From Neocallimastix lanati (nom. inval.) (lineage: Eukaryota; Neocallimastigomycota; Neocallimastigomycetes; Neocallimastigales; Neocallimastigaceae): 64,000 nucleotides of DNA. Position numbers and translations under genes: made by a program. The stretch spans positions 938,501 to 1,002,500 of the forward strand of contig JACVTC010000010.1 of NCBI GenBank assembly GCA_016946835.1, written 5' to 3'. Under the pieces are notes generated by a model that worked only from the letters and a program-made list of their open reading frames with translations, did no database searches and was not told the origin of the DNA. Shown one piece after another: positions 30,143 through 50,126 of this stretch; position 1 is the first letter of the stretch, and each line of letters begins with the position of its first letter.

Positions 30143-30668
30143 TTAATATGGTGGTTGTTGTTCATAGGTTACAATGTTGTCCCCACAGGAATTCACAGTT
30201 TTATTTATGTCACTGCTACTAGTTTTGTTTGGTTTGATGTAATAACCATTACATCTTTTACAAAAATCCAAATTTTCTTCATTTAAAACTAAATTGTTAT
30301 CCATTTGTTTTGTTAATGAGTGAATTGATTCTTCATTTTTTATGTCATCTGATGTAGAGACTCCTACATTATTACCCTCATTTCTAGAAATTTTTTGAGA
30401 CGTTCTTTCAAAACGACGATTATAAGGGAAAGGTAAACGACTCCAATTAATATATTTATCCCCATATTCAGAGAGGAAAGTACCACTAATAACTCCATCA
30501 TCATAAGTTTGAGTTTCGGCATTCCAATTTAACTCATCAAAATTAACGTATGGGAAAAGAAACCTCAGTCTTTTTAAGTCTATTTCTTTTCGGTATTCAT
30601 CGTACAATTTTGCACGTCTTAATACTAAATTATCATCATAATTCTAATTAATGATGTTTTTTTTTAAA

Positions 30669-30710
<42 letters not shown>

Positions 30711-30743
30711 GAGGTTAATAATATATATATATATATTTACTAT

Positions 30744-30778
<35 letters not shown>

Positions 30779-31705
30779 AATTATTAAATTTTATAAATAA
30801 TATTTTTTTGAATTATTAAATTTTATAAATAATATTTTTTTTTTTAGATCTATTAAATTAATATTAACAAAAAAAAAAAAAAAAAAAAAAATATTCAATC
30901 TTTATATAAGAAATTATATATAATATAAAGTTGAGAATTTAACCTTTATATTTGCTTTAGAGGATGAATGCCTCTTCATTTTTTCATATTCAAATGAAGT
31001 TGGTTTATTTCCTATCCATGGATTATTACCATAGCCATCCCTTCTGAAATGACCTACTAAAGCATCAACTTGTTTTTCTGGAGGAACTTCTTTTGGACTT
31101 CTATAACCACTTGAACAACTTCCTCGATTTGATCTTATTGAATAATGAGATGACGATGACGATGGTCTTCCATTATTATTAATATTACGATTATCTGCTT
31201 TTGTGACATTTGTATCATCTGAAAGTTTAGGTAATATTAATTCTTCTGTTTCCCTTTTTGGAACAGAAAAATTATTATCATTATCTCTTGAAAGGAAATT
31301 TGGTTTAAATTCTCTTTCAGTAATTTTCAATTCATCTTCATCTGGAATAAATTGAGACCTCATTTCCTCTTCTAACATAGTTAATCTTTTCTTATTGGCA
31401 TCTTGTAATTCTTTCAATTCTTCCAATTGCTTTTCTAAAATATCTTGAGGTCCTCGATTATGAGTTCTTAATTTCCATGTATATTGACTCTTTTTTTTTT
31501 TTATTAATAAAATTTTATTATTATTATTATCGTTTTTTAAATGATTTTTAATATATATATATATATAATTAAAATAAATTAATTAAAATATTTTTTTTTT
31601 TTTTGTCTTTGGTTAATTTTTTATTTTGTAGTATAATAAATTTAAACAAATTTTTAAATGTAAAACCTGGTATTCAGATGTCAAAGGCTTATATAAAAAA
31701 GACAT
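30143..31705 (-). CDS. Protein with two SEYxxxYxW motifs, possibly MDM1-like microtubule protein
   Basis: Three phase-0 exons (31705-31667, 31489-30944, 30643-30143) give 361 residues. The N-terminus reads MSFLYKPLTSEYQSQYTWK. A second related motif, LSEYGDKYINW, lies at about residue 248-258. The spacing S-E-Y-x3-Y-x-W resembles the short repeats of MDM1, a centriole and microtubule-binding protein whose N-terminus carries SEYQ..FLWK, and more loosely the Mn modules of STOP/SAXO proteins. Residues about 34-65 are strongly charged and likely helical or coiled coil (LEKQLEELKELQDANKKRL). A Ser/Arg-rich disordered stretch follows. Near the C-terminus is a single CKRC pair. No membrane segment or signal is seen. 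A flagellar or centriolar role would fit a zoosporic organism, but that is inference. The gene model itself is solid. Confidence 0.8.
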
Positions 31706-32384
31706 TTTTTGCAGATAAAATATTATTCAATATAAAATTTTATTTATTTATCTAAATTTTTTTCTTCTTAATAATAAATAATTAATAACAATAATAATAA
31801 TAATAAAATTAAATTCATGTATTAGTATTTTAATATTTTTATAAAATAAAATATACATATATATATAAACTACTTTTATGCCTATTATTTCATTTTATTT
31901 AATTTATTTTTCTTTCAATTAAAATAAATAATTGTTTATAATATACATACTATTTAAAGGTAATTTTGTATATAAAAATCTTATAATTTGAATAAAACTA
32001 ATAATAATGAGAGTGTTGATAGTTTAAAATGAAAAATATGAAGAAGGAAAAAAAAATAAAGAAAAAAAAATAAAAAAAAAAATATATATATATATATATA
32101 TAATTAATGAAATGTTACATTAATAATTATATATATATATAATTTTTTTTAATACATTATAAATATAATTAATACATAGATTATATTGAATCTATGAAAG
32201 AGACAATTTTATTTTATTTGATTAATTAATAATGGATACAATTAAAAAATTTAATAAGAAAAATTTCATAAAAAAAATTTTTTTTTTCTCCTTTTTTTTT
32301 ACATTTCTTATTAATTAATAAGCTTAAAATTTTCAAATTTTACTATAAAAAATATTAAAATTCTGTAAAAAAAAAAAAAAATTC

Positions 32385-32420
<36 letters not shown>

Positions 32421-33555
32421 CATTTATTATTATTATTATATTATTATTATTATTTTAAATAATAATAATAATAATAAATAACTATATTTAAATTATTAAT
32501 TTTTTTTTTCTATTTTTAATATTTAATTATCACATAATGATTTTAATTAATATTTTAATAACAAAATAAAACTGATTAAAAATAAAAATTATTTAATTGC
32601 ACTAAAATAAAACAAAACAAAACAAAAAAAAAAAAATAATAATAATAAGAAATTACATTTAAAATTTTATATAATATATAGTAGTTTTTTATTTCTTCTA
32701 TTATAATGAAGAGATAAAAGAATAAATATTATTTATCAAAAAAAAAAAAAAAAAAAAAAGAGTATAATATTATTTAATATTATAATAATCAATTTATTTA
32801 TTAACTAAAAAAAATCTCTAATTGATTAAAAATTAAAATATTGTTGTATATCTACATACATAGATGTATTAAGATGTAAAAAAAATATATATATACATAT
32901 ATATATATATATATTTATTTTTATCCTTAAAAATACTTAATAAATAATATTTATATTTTATAAATTTCATTGAAAAGAATTTGTATCTGTTAATATATTA
33001 TAATTTACAATAATATTAATGATATTAATGATTATTGGGATACATGGCTGATAAATATATACAATTAATGAAATGAAATTAATAATTAATTTTAAATAAA
33101 AAGTAAAAATACTTATATATTTTAAATATTATATTAATAATTTTTAAAAATTGAATGTTATTATTTATACTGTCATACTTGTAATACTTAAAACAAAAAA
33201 ATAATTTTATTCTTCTTCTATATTGAATTATTATTAAGTTAATAATAATTCAATATTTTTAAAAACTAAAAATATATATATATTATAGTTCTTTGTTTAA
33301 TATTTAATATATATATATATATATATGCTGTTACAAGTGTAAAGATTGTAAATTAATACACTTTAAATTGTTTATTTTTGCTTATTAATAGAATAAAGGA
33401 TAAATTAATACATTTTTAAAAGATTAGGACTAATTTGTTTTTATAATCTGTGAATTTAAAAATTAATTTATCCTAAAAAGTTAAATTAATTAAATTTTTT
33501 TATGTAAAAAAATATATATATATATATATATTTTATACTCAAATTTTTAAAAAAA
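31706..33555. other. AT spacer upstream of the SEYxxxYxW gene
   Basis: No gene is supportable. It contains TA dinucleotide runs (about 32083-32102, 32890-32912, 33308-33327), a T run of over 30 at about 32391-32420 and several A runs. The left end is the promoter region of the minus-strand gene. Confidence 0.55.
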
Positions 33556-33965
33556 GTAGTTTCATACCATTGCGTTGTCGAGAAACCTCCCTCTAAATGA
33601 AACTAATATGAAAGATATTCCTTATATGTCACTTTATACGATGAGCCTCTCATCAGTGATCCCTTGAGTCATCATCGAGGGAGGAACAATTACACTAATC
33701 CTCTCACAGATAAAGCGCTTTCTGTACTACTAATTATATATAGCAACAGGAATATTTACCTTAATGAAATTAATGAGTGAATAATCAACTTTTTTATAAG
33801 GAAAAATACCCTCGGATGATGAAAATTTCCTAGTATAAATTAATGAGGTCAAGAAACTTTATATGTGTAAGTCCAGAATACTGACCACCACCAGTATAAA
33901 AACTGGAAAGACAATAGTATTTATGGATAAAACACGAAAATCATTTTAACTCTCCTAACGAAAAA
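33556..33965. other. GC-richer island with nested hairpins, unknown nature
   Basis: About 400 bp clearly richer in G+C than its surroundings. Features seen: an inverted repeat TAGTTTCAT (33558-33566) / ATGAAACTA (about 33597-33605), a GATGAG/CTCATC hairpin (about 33640-33655), and TCCCTTGAG with CGAGGGA flanking TCATCAT (about 33660-33684). The plus strand also has protein-like pieces: RNLPLNETNMKDIPYMSLYT (33583-33642), and INEVKKLYMCKSRILTTTSI continuing to DKTRKSF (about 33839-33946). The first recalls the DxPYRSLIGSL block of Ty1/copia polyproteins. It could be a decayed retroelement fragment or a structured RNA. I cannot decide between them. Confidence 0.4.
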
Positions 33966-34426
33966 CGAAAAAATTTTTTTTTTTTTTTTTTAATCATTTA
34001 ACGAAAATATAATATATTAAAATGCAATATAATATGTAAAAATTCGTAAAGAAATTATATTATTTATTACATTATTAATATAAATGTATAATACATTTAT
34101 TAGAAAAAAATTTTTTTTAAATTTAAATATATATTGTATTTGATAATAAATAAAAATATATATTATAATATATTATATATATTATATAAATTATTTTCGT
34201 TTTTTATTTTATTCATAATAATTAAAAAATAAAATTTTTATTTTATTTTGATGTAAACTTTTTTTTGTTATATTTCTTTTTATAGAAAATAGAGAAAGGT
34301 AACAAATAATTTTAGAAATTTACATTCAAAATCTAATTTCAACAAAAAAAAAAATAGAAAATTTTTTTTTTTTTTTTTTAAAAGAATAACAATTAAAATA
34401 AAATAATTATTTTTATTGATTTATTT

Positions 34427-34429
34427 ATC

Positions 34430-34486
<57 letters not shown>
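34427..34486 (+). repeat. (CTAT)n tetramer upstream of the kinase start
   Basis: About 15 CTAT units end 43 bp before the ATG of the cytidylate kinase gene, in what is probably its core promoter or 5' untranslated region. Length variation here could affect expression, which is inference. Confidence 0.9.
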
Positions 34487-34528
34487 ATTTATATTTCTTT
34501 AGATTACTAAATATTAAAAATATTAAAA

Positions 34529-34805
34529 ATGAATTCATTATTAACTTCAGCTACTGCTAATTTATTCCATCAAAGATTAGCTGTTCGCCCTTTACTTCAA
34601 TTAAATAGTTACAATGGGGTTAGTTTAATTAATTTAAAAAACTATTTATCAAAGACTAAAGTAAAGAAACCAATGCCAACAGTTCACCAACTTAGTTTTA
34701 TTATTGATGGTCCAGCTGCTAGTGGTAAAACTGAAATTTCTAAAGGTGTCTCTAAAAAGCTTGGATTTAACTGGATTGATTCTCAAGCCATTTATAGAGC
34801 TGTAA

Positions 34806-34849
<44 letters not shown>

Positions 34850-35811
34850 CAACATTTTTTTAATATATAATATTTTATATTAATATAATAGCTTATTTAT
34901 AAATAGTATATATATTTATTATTATTATTATTATAATTAATATATAAATGTTATTTTTAAAAAATGAAATTTTATGCTTATATATTAATTTTACTTTATT
35001 GTTTTTTATTTCATTAATCTAAAATTTTATATTGTTATTATTATTATTATTTTTTTTATAATAAAAAAACAAATTCAATATCTTTAATATAAAATTAAAT
35101 TTTTTTTCTGATTTATTTTCATCCTAATAACAATAATAACAAAACAACAATAATAAAATAAAACAGTTACTTTTAAAATGTAAAAATAATAATATTGAAA
35201 TTTTACCTTCAAACGGTAAGAAAATTAGTGATTTAGTTAATAATACTGATTTTGATTTCATATTTGAAAGAGATGACGATTCTTATAAGGTTATTATGGA
35301 TAATAATGATGTTACTCAACAAGTCAAAGATTCTAATATATCAGATAGAGATGTTTTAAATGCTCTTTCAATACCAGAAATTACTGAAGCTATGAAGAGT
35401 AAACAAAGAAAACTTGTCTATTTATCTGAAGATAAAATGAGAAAAGAATTAGAAAAGGAAGGAGAAGAAGGAAATTCTGATAAATCAAAACTCTATTGTA
35501 CTATTTTAGAAGGCAGAGCTGCTGGTAAAAATGTTTTTCCAGATGCTCATTTACTTTTCAATTTAAGAGCTAGTGTTGATGTTCGTGCTGAACGTCGTTT
35601 TAATGAATTAAAGGGTAAAAAAAGTAAGGAAGCCATCCTTGAAGAAATGAAAGAAGATGAAGCAAATTTCAAAGAATTAATTACCCCATTAAAGAGAGCT
35701 TTAAATATTACTACAACTGAATTAGATAAAGATGAACAAGTTGAAACAATTAGCTTTTTAATTAAAGATAGAATTAAGAGATACTATGAAAATATTGGTC
35801 CAATGTATTAA
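34529..35811 (+). CDS. Bacterial-type cytidylate kinase, organelle-targeted, divergent active site
   Basis: Two exons (34529-34801, 35167-35811) joined in phase 0 give 305 residues. Residues 1-55 are rich in Ser, Leu, Asn, Arg and Lys with almost no acid, like a mitochondrial or hydrogenosomal presequence. The fold follows bacterial Cmk: IIDGPAASGKT with Walker A (about 58-68), DSQAIYR (about 84-90), NDVTQQVKDSNISDRDVLNA, and LEGRAAGKNVFPDAHLLFNL (about 205-224). Cmk phosphorylates CMP and dCMP. Fungi normally use the unrelated UMP-CMP kinase Ura6 type, so a bacterial-type enzyme is notable and may be a transferred gene. The usual DGRDxGTVVFPDA block reads EGRAAGKNVFPDA. The downstream Arg/Asp-rich substrate segment (ERDxRDRxRxxxPL in bacteria) reads EDEANFKELITPL, losing the expected basic residues. 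Walker A is intact. Activity or specificity may have changed. An A run follows the stop. Confidence 0.88.
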
Positions 35812-35821
35812 GAAATAATAC

Positions 35822-35852
<31 letters not shown>

Positions 35853-36063
35853 ATAAATAAATAAAGAAATAAACTAAATACTTTATATTTAGTTAATATT
35901 CTATTATTATTATTATTATTATTTTTTTTTTCTACATTTAGTTGAATTCAATTTACACGTAATATATTAAAATTATATAAAGAAAAAACGAATAAAATAA
36001 AAGAAAATTAATGATAGAAAACAAATCTATAATTTTTCTATTTAAATTTTTATAAATAAATAA

Positions 36064-36096
<33 letters not shown>

Positions 36097-36365
36097 AATT
36101 ATAAAAGTAATAATTAATAAACTCATAATACATTAATGAATAAATTAGAACGAATAAAACTAATATAATAATAATTTTATATATATGAAAAAAAAAAAAA
36201 TAAATAAACAAAATAGAAAAAAAAAAAAAAATAAATAAACAAAATAGAAAAAAAAAAAAATAATAATAATAAAAATAAAAAATTAAAAAGTCAACAATGT
36301 AATAATATTTATTATTATTGCTTCAAATAATTCTTTTGTATATATATTATTGATTTTTTTTATTA

Positions 36366-36401
<36 letters not shown>

Positions 36402-36416
36402 AGCTATATTTTATTT

Positions 36417-36450
<34 letters not shown>

Positions 36451-36771
36451 TTTCTAGATATATAAACAAAATTTTTTGTAAAAATATAAAATAAAATAAA
36501 ATAATAAAAAAAAAAAAAAGATTATTTTATTTGTTTCAAAAATGATGAAATATATATTAATAATTAAATATAAATATATAAGATCTATTTAATATTTATA
36601 TATATATTATATGTTATTTGCTATCTGTTATTTGCTTAATTGTAAATTATCCAAAATAAATGAAATTGAAATTGAAATAAAAATAAAATATAAAAAAAAA
36701 AAGGAAAAGAAAAGAAAAGATTTTATTAATAAATAGAGTATATTTTAATTTTTTTAAAGCTATCGTAATAT

Positions 36772-36805
<34 letters not shown>

Positions 36806-36848
36806 GATCAAAAATTTAACAAGAATAGAAACAAAAAACAAAAAACAA

Positions 36849-36899
<51 letters not shown>

Positions 36900-36954
36900 A
36901 TCAATAATTAATATATAATTTAATAAATAAATATCAAAAATGTTTTTTTTTTCT
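35812..36954. other. Convergent intergenic region, kinase / permease
   Basis: 3' flanks of convergent genes. No gene is seen. An A run starts 11 bp after the kinase stop (35822-35847). Further contents are an A run (about 36067-36094), direct repeats of an AAATAAACAAAATAGAAAAA-type unit at about 36201-36260, a T run (about 36421-36448) and (AAAT)n at 36850-36902. Confidence 0.65.
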
Positions 36955-44106
<7,152 letters not shown>

Positions 44107-44352
44107 TTGTGTTATTCTTTTTATGTTATTTAATTATTATTAATATTAATATTATTATTAATTTTTTTTTTTTTTTTTTTTTGTTTTTCAGTTAAATTTC
44201 TTTTTATTTATTAATTCTATTTTTTTTATATTTATATAATACTTTTTTTGCTTTTTGTTCTTTCTTTATTTTTACAAGAATAGAAAAAAAGAATTATGTC
44301 ACTTTTCCTTTTATGTATTATATGTATATATATTTATTGTAGTTTTCAGTAA

Positions 44353-44399
<47 letters not shown>

Positions 44400-45478
44400 C
44401 AAAAAAATATTATTTAGAAAACGAAATTTCAAAACATTAAAAGTACTTTTTGTATTTTTTTATCATTCAATTCTCTCCAAAAAGATGTTAATAGAATTTA
44501 TATACACATATATTTATTTGTATTTATTTTTATTTTTATTTGGTTTGTTTTATTTTATTTTTTCTCTTTACAATAATAAATTATATAAATTATATATTAT
44601 ATTTTATTTTCTCTTTGTTCTTTTTTCTTTTTCCCTTTTTTTTTTTTTTTTTTTATTATAATTTTTTATAACGTTTATTGAAAAAAAATATTATATCGTG
44701 TTTAATAAAGTTTAAATATAATTTATTTAAATTTTATACATTATATAATATTTTACAAAAAACAAAAAAGAATAAAACGAAATATAATACTAAAAAAATT
44801 TTTTTTGTAATTAAAAATATAAATAATAAAATAAGAAATAAAAAAAATAAAGCTAAACACTATATTAATATAAATATTAAATAATTAAATATTACTTTTA
44901 TTATTATTATTATTTTAATGAAATATTAATCTTATATTTTATTTTATTTTTCAATTTCATTAATATATTGTAATACATAATAAAAATTTAAGTATTAATG
45001 AATGTGAAACTTTCATTTTTATATTTTTATTAAATTAAAAAAAAGAAATATATTAACAAACAAATTTATGAAAAAAAAACATATTTTAGTTATAAAAATG
45101 TGTAAATAATGTGAAATTATGAATTAATAAAAAAAAAAGATATTAATCATGATTTATTATGAATAGAAAAAACATAACAACTGTAAAATAGAAATTATTA
45201 TATAATAAAGTTTATTTTATATTTTAATTTTCTTTAATTATTTTATTTTGTTTTTTATTTTTTGAAAAAAATTTTTTTATTTTATTTAACATTTTATTTA
45301 ATTAAATTAAATTTCCAAATAAGTTAATTTTAATTTAAAAAAATTATGGTTTTTTTTATTATTTTATTTATTTTAATAAATCTTTTTTCTTATATTTTTT
45401 AAGGTATAAAATAATTATAATTAAAATTATTATATGAAAATTTAAAAAAAAATTTTTTTATTTTATTTCTTTACTTTA

Positions 45479-45526
<48 letters not shown>

Positions 45527-45663
45527 CTCTATTCTCTATTTTATATTAACATTAAAAGAAAAAGAAAAAAAAGATTCTTATTTTATTTTATATTATTTTT
45601 TTTTACTTTATTTTATTATTTTTTTATTTGTTTTTTTTTTTTTTAAAAAAAATTTTTTATTTT

Positions 45664-45697
<34 letters not shown>

Positions 45698-46071
45698 CAA
45701 AATTATTAAGATTATTGATACCTGAATTTTATAATTTTATCTCTTATTCATTATAATATTTTAATATTATTTTTTTTCCTTTATTTTATTTTGATTGTAT
45801 TTTTATATTTATTTTTTAATTGATATTATTATTATCATTTTTATATATGAAAAATAAAAAAAAAATTTTTTAATTATAATTTGATATATATAAATAAATA
45901 AATAAGGAAATAATAATAATAATAAAAATAATAATAATAATAACAAAAAAAAATAATTAAAAAAATAATAATAAAAATAAAAATAAAATAAAATAAAATA
46001 AAATAAAAATAAAATAAAATAAAATAAAAATAAAATAAAATTAAAAAATAAAATAAAAAAAAATATTCAAC
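44107..46071. promoter_or_regulatory. Shared upstream region of divergent permease and IFT140 genes
   Basis: 1,965 bp between two divergent starts, with no gene inside. It is marked by unusually long T tracts on the plus strand (about 44162-44182, 44361-44399, 45484-45526 and 45670-45697) and by (AAAAT)n close to the IFT140 ATG (45980-46045). Poly(dA:dT) tracts are known to exclude nucleosomes in fungal promoters, so these may set an open bidirectional promoter; that is inference. I can call no specific factor site. Confidence 0.5.
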
Positions 46072-46723
46072 ATGTATTGTGAAGTCGATATAAGTGGAGA
46101 ATATATATTAAGTTCATGGCATCCACGATATTCAATTTTAGCGGTAACTAAAAAAGATGGTTCCGTAGAAATATTAAATGATGAAGGCATTCGAATTAAT
46201 AAAGAAACAATTAAAAAAGATAGTAGTATTTCATTTATATCATGGCATTCTAATAAAAAGTTTTTATTAATTGCTTGGGTCAATGGTATATTAAAGTTAT
46301 TCGAAAAAATTAAAAAAAAAGACTATAATAATAATAATTATAATAATAATAATAATAATAGTATATTATAAATGATATATTTATTAATCAATACAAAAGA
46401 AAAAAGAAAATAACTAATTTGTATTTTATATTATATATATATATCTATATTTATTATCGGGAACATTATATATATATTATATATTTCGAATAAACTTATT
46501 TTTTTTTTTTTTATTTTATTAAATTATAAATAATAAAACAAAAATTTAAATATTAATATAATAATTATAAATATAAATACCTGTTATTAAATAAAATCCA
46601 AAAAAACAATTTATTATTTAATAAATCCAAATACACTAAATTGGTTAATGATTCCAAATATAATTGATAATTTAATGCATAATATATATATATATATAAA
46701 TATTTATTGAATTTTAAAATAAA

Positions 46724-46755
<32 letters not shown>

Positions 46756-47694
46756 AGGCACTATATCAATATGGAATGATTATGATAATGTATTAAAGGA
46801 AGAATCGGTTCATAAAAATAGAATAAAATGTTATAAATGGAGTCCAAATTCGAATAAATTAATTACAATTGATGCAAATAATAAATTAGTATTATGGAAA
46901 ATGGATAGACATGGTAAAATTACTTCATTGTATCAAAATAATTTTAAAATGGAAATTAATCAATGTATGTTCCTTCCTGTCATGAATATTAGAAAAATGA
47001 GGTAGAATTTTTCAAATGTTTTATTAATATATATACATATATAATCATACATTTTTTATTACTTAGAAATATAAAAATAATAATAATAATTATAATTTAT
47101 ATAATGAATAAGTACATACAAATTTATATTAAATATTAATATATTTTGAAAATAATTATATATAAATTTAATGAAATATAATATAATATATAATAAAATA
47201 TAAAAATTATATATAATATTTTTTTCAAAATAATTGAAAATTTTTAATTTCATTTTCAATAAAAATAAAACAATAACAACAACAATAATAATAAAAACGA
47301 CGGTTATTATCAATAACAATAACAGAGATAATGATGAACCTGTATCATTTTTCTTAGGAGGAAATAATGGAGTAATCTATTATATTAATGAAAAATTTCA
47401 ATGTATTGAAAGTACCAATGTCTATAAACCTATTCTTTCATTAAATATATTCGAGAAACAAGGAATTTTCCTTGCTATCACAGAAGACATGTCATTACAT
47501 GAATTTGAATTTAGAAAGGATGGAAAACTATTTCAAATTGTAAATGTATGTTTTAAAAAATACATATATATATATATTATATATAAAAGAAAAAAAATAT
47601 ATTTGATTATTATTAAGAACAAAAAGTATTGAATTAATTTGAATCTAAATAAACAATGTCAAAATCAATTATTAATTAATTATCAATTTTATCT

Positions 47695-47728
<34 letters not shown>

Positions 47729-48048
47729 ATTTAATGAAATAAAATAAATAATTAAATATATATATATATTAATTATGAATTTCCCTATAGTTGAAACTTT
47801 CAGCTGGAATTACTAATGATAGAAATAGGTATACAATTGATTGGGTTGGTACGGGTTTATTAGCCATATGTAGTGGAGAACAATACATTAGAATTTTAAA
47901 TCTTAATAATGAAGAAAACTATAACATAACATCACCTGGTTAGTTTCTATATATATATATATTAATAGTAATTATAATAATAATATAATATAATAAATAA
48001 ATAAGTTAAATAAATTAAAGGGCTTTTATACATAAAATAATATACTAA

Positions 48049-48079
<31 letters not shown>

Positions 48080-48748
48080 ATTATTAATTAATCTTCATAT
48101 ATTTTATTTATAAATAAAATCTTAGCCATAAATTCTAAAAATAATGAAAACTTCGTAAAAATGTCATTTAATTCAAATAAACATATATTAGCTGGTAAGT
48201 TTAAGAAAAAAAAAATTAAAAATAAAATGAAATATACAATAAAATATATTAAATAATAATAATAACAAAAACAACTATAATAATTATATATCGAATAAAA
48301 TTAATAAGAAAAAAAATTTTTTTTTTATACATATATTTTTATTATAAAATTTAATATTAAATATAAATATAAAATTTTAATATTTTAATAATATTTTAAC
48401 TTTTTAAATAAATTAATTTACTACAGCTGGAACAGATAAAGGAAATATTTATTTATGGAAATGCAATTGTAAAAGAGATAAAAATAATGAATGTTTCTAT
48501 ACTTGGGAGGTAAAAATATTTTAATATATATAAATTTATATATCTAAATATTTTTTAACATTATTACAATAAATATTAATATCTTATAATTAAATTTATT
48601 TAAATTATTTTTTTTAACATATTGATATATTATTATTGATATTATTATTTATTATTATTATATTATTATTATTATTATTATCTTAATTAATAATAGTACA
48701 TATATAAAATGAAAGTTCAAAATGCCGTTGAATCAATAGAATGGGGTA

Positions 48749-48823
<75 letters not shown>

Positions 48824-49382
48824 ACTTTATAATAAAATTTTTTGAAAAATTTTTAATAATTTCATATATATTACTTTATATATTATTTTATTTTCTTATT
48901 TTTTATTTTTTTTTATATTAAATATTTATATATTATTTTATTTATGCCTTTAATTTATGTTATGATTATTATGGTGAATAAAATATTAAATAATTAAATA
49001 ATTTATATATTTATAATAATAAAAAAAAAGGTGGAAATGGAAATATGATATTAGTTAAATACGATCAATCTTTAACTATATTTTGTGAACAAAAATTATT
49101 CTCCGATATTAATAAAGAAAAAATTGTATATCAAATTGGCGCTGGAAAATTATTAATTACACATTTAGATGGAAATGTAATTACTAAAGATATTCTACAT
49201 AATATCATATCTATCTAACTAATATATATATATATATGTTATTAAATAAATATAAATTTTAATTTAAAATAGATCAATATTTTAATAGAAATATTTATAA
49301 TTATATATATATATGAATATTCTAATTTATAACATTTAATAATATATATATTAATTAATTAATTATGATATATTAATAAATA

Positions 49383-49421
<39 letters not shown>

Positions 49422-49938
49422 TTTTTAATTGAATAATTTTAAAAAGAATACAATTTCAATTAATACATCAAATAAAATTAAAGGGGTATCAATATCTCAT
49501 GAAAATATTGCTATATGGGATGGAAAAATAATTGAGGTTTCAAAATTTGATAGAAGTAAGTTTCTTTATATTTTTGCTAATAATTAATTCTATACAATAT
49601 AAATATATTATTTATTTTTTTTAAATATATAAATAAATAAATAATAATAATATATTAAAATAATAATGTATTAAAATATTAAACCTATCTATATAATTTA
49701 TAAATTTATATGTATGTATATATAAAAAGAAACCATTGAATCTGTTGGAATTATAAAATCAGATGCTCAAATTATTGATATTAATGATCAAGAGTTATTT
49801 ATTGCCGAGGGCTTAAAATTGGATATATGCAATTTCCAAGGAACTGTTAAGCAATCTATTGTTGGATTGGAATCAGAAGGTGAAATTTGCTCTATCCATT
49901 CAGCAAATAATTATTTAATTGTGGTAAATTTTATTACT

Positions 49939-49972
<34 letters not shown>

Positions 49973-50092
49973 TGTAATAATATATTAATTATGCATTACA
50001 ATTTAATTTATATTTGTATATATAATAATAATAATAATAATGGATAATAATAATAATTTTTAAAAATTTTTATAATTTTAAAAATTTTTACC

Positions 50093-50126
<34 letters not shown>

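Noticed and set aside
33556-33965. U3 or other C/D snoRNA (GATGATGA at about 33815 and CTGA at about 33894)
   Set aside because: No box A/B, no terminal stem joining the boxes, and protein-like reading on the same strand.
44678-44884. 68-codon plus-strand Lys/Asn/Ile frame in the divergent promoter
   Set aside because: Composition typical of random A/T DNA; no conserved pattern.
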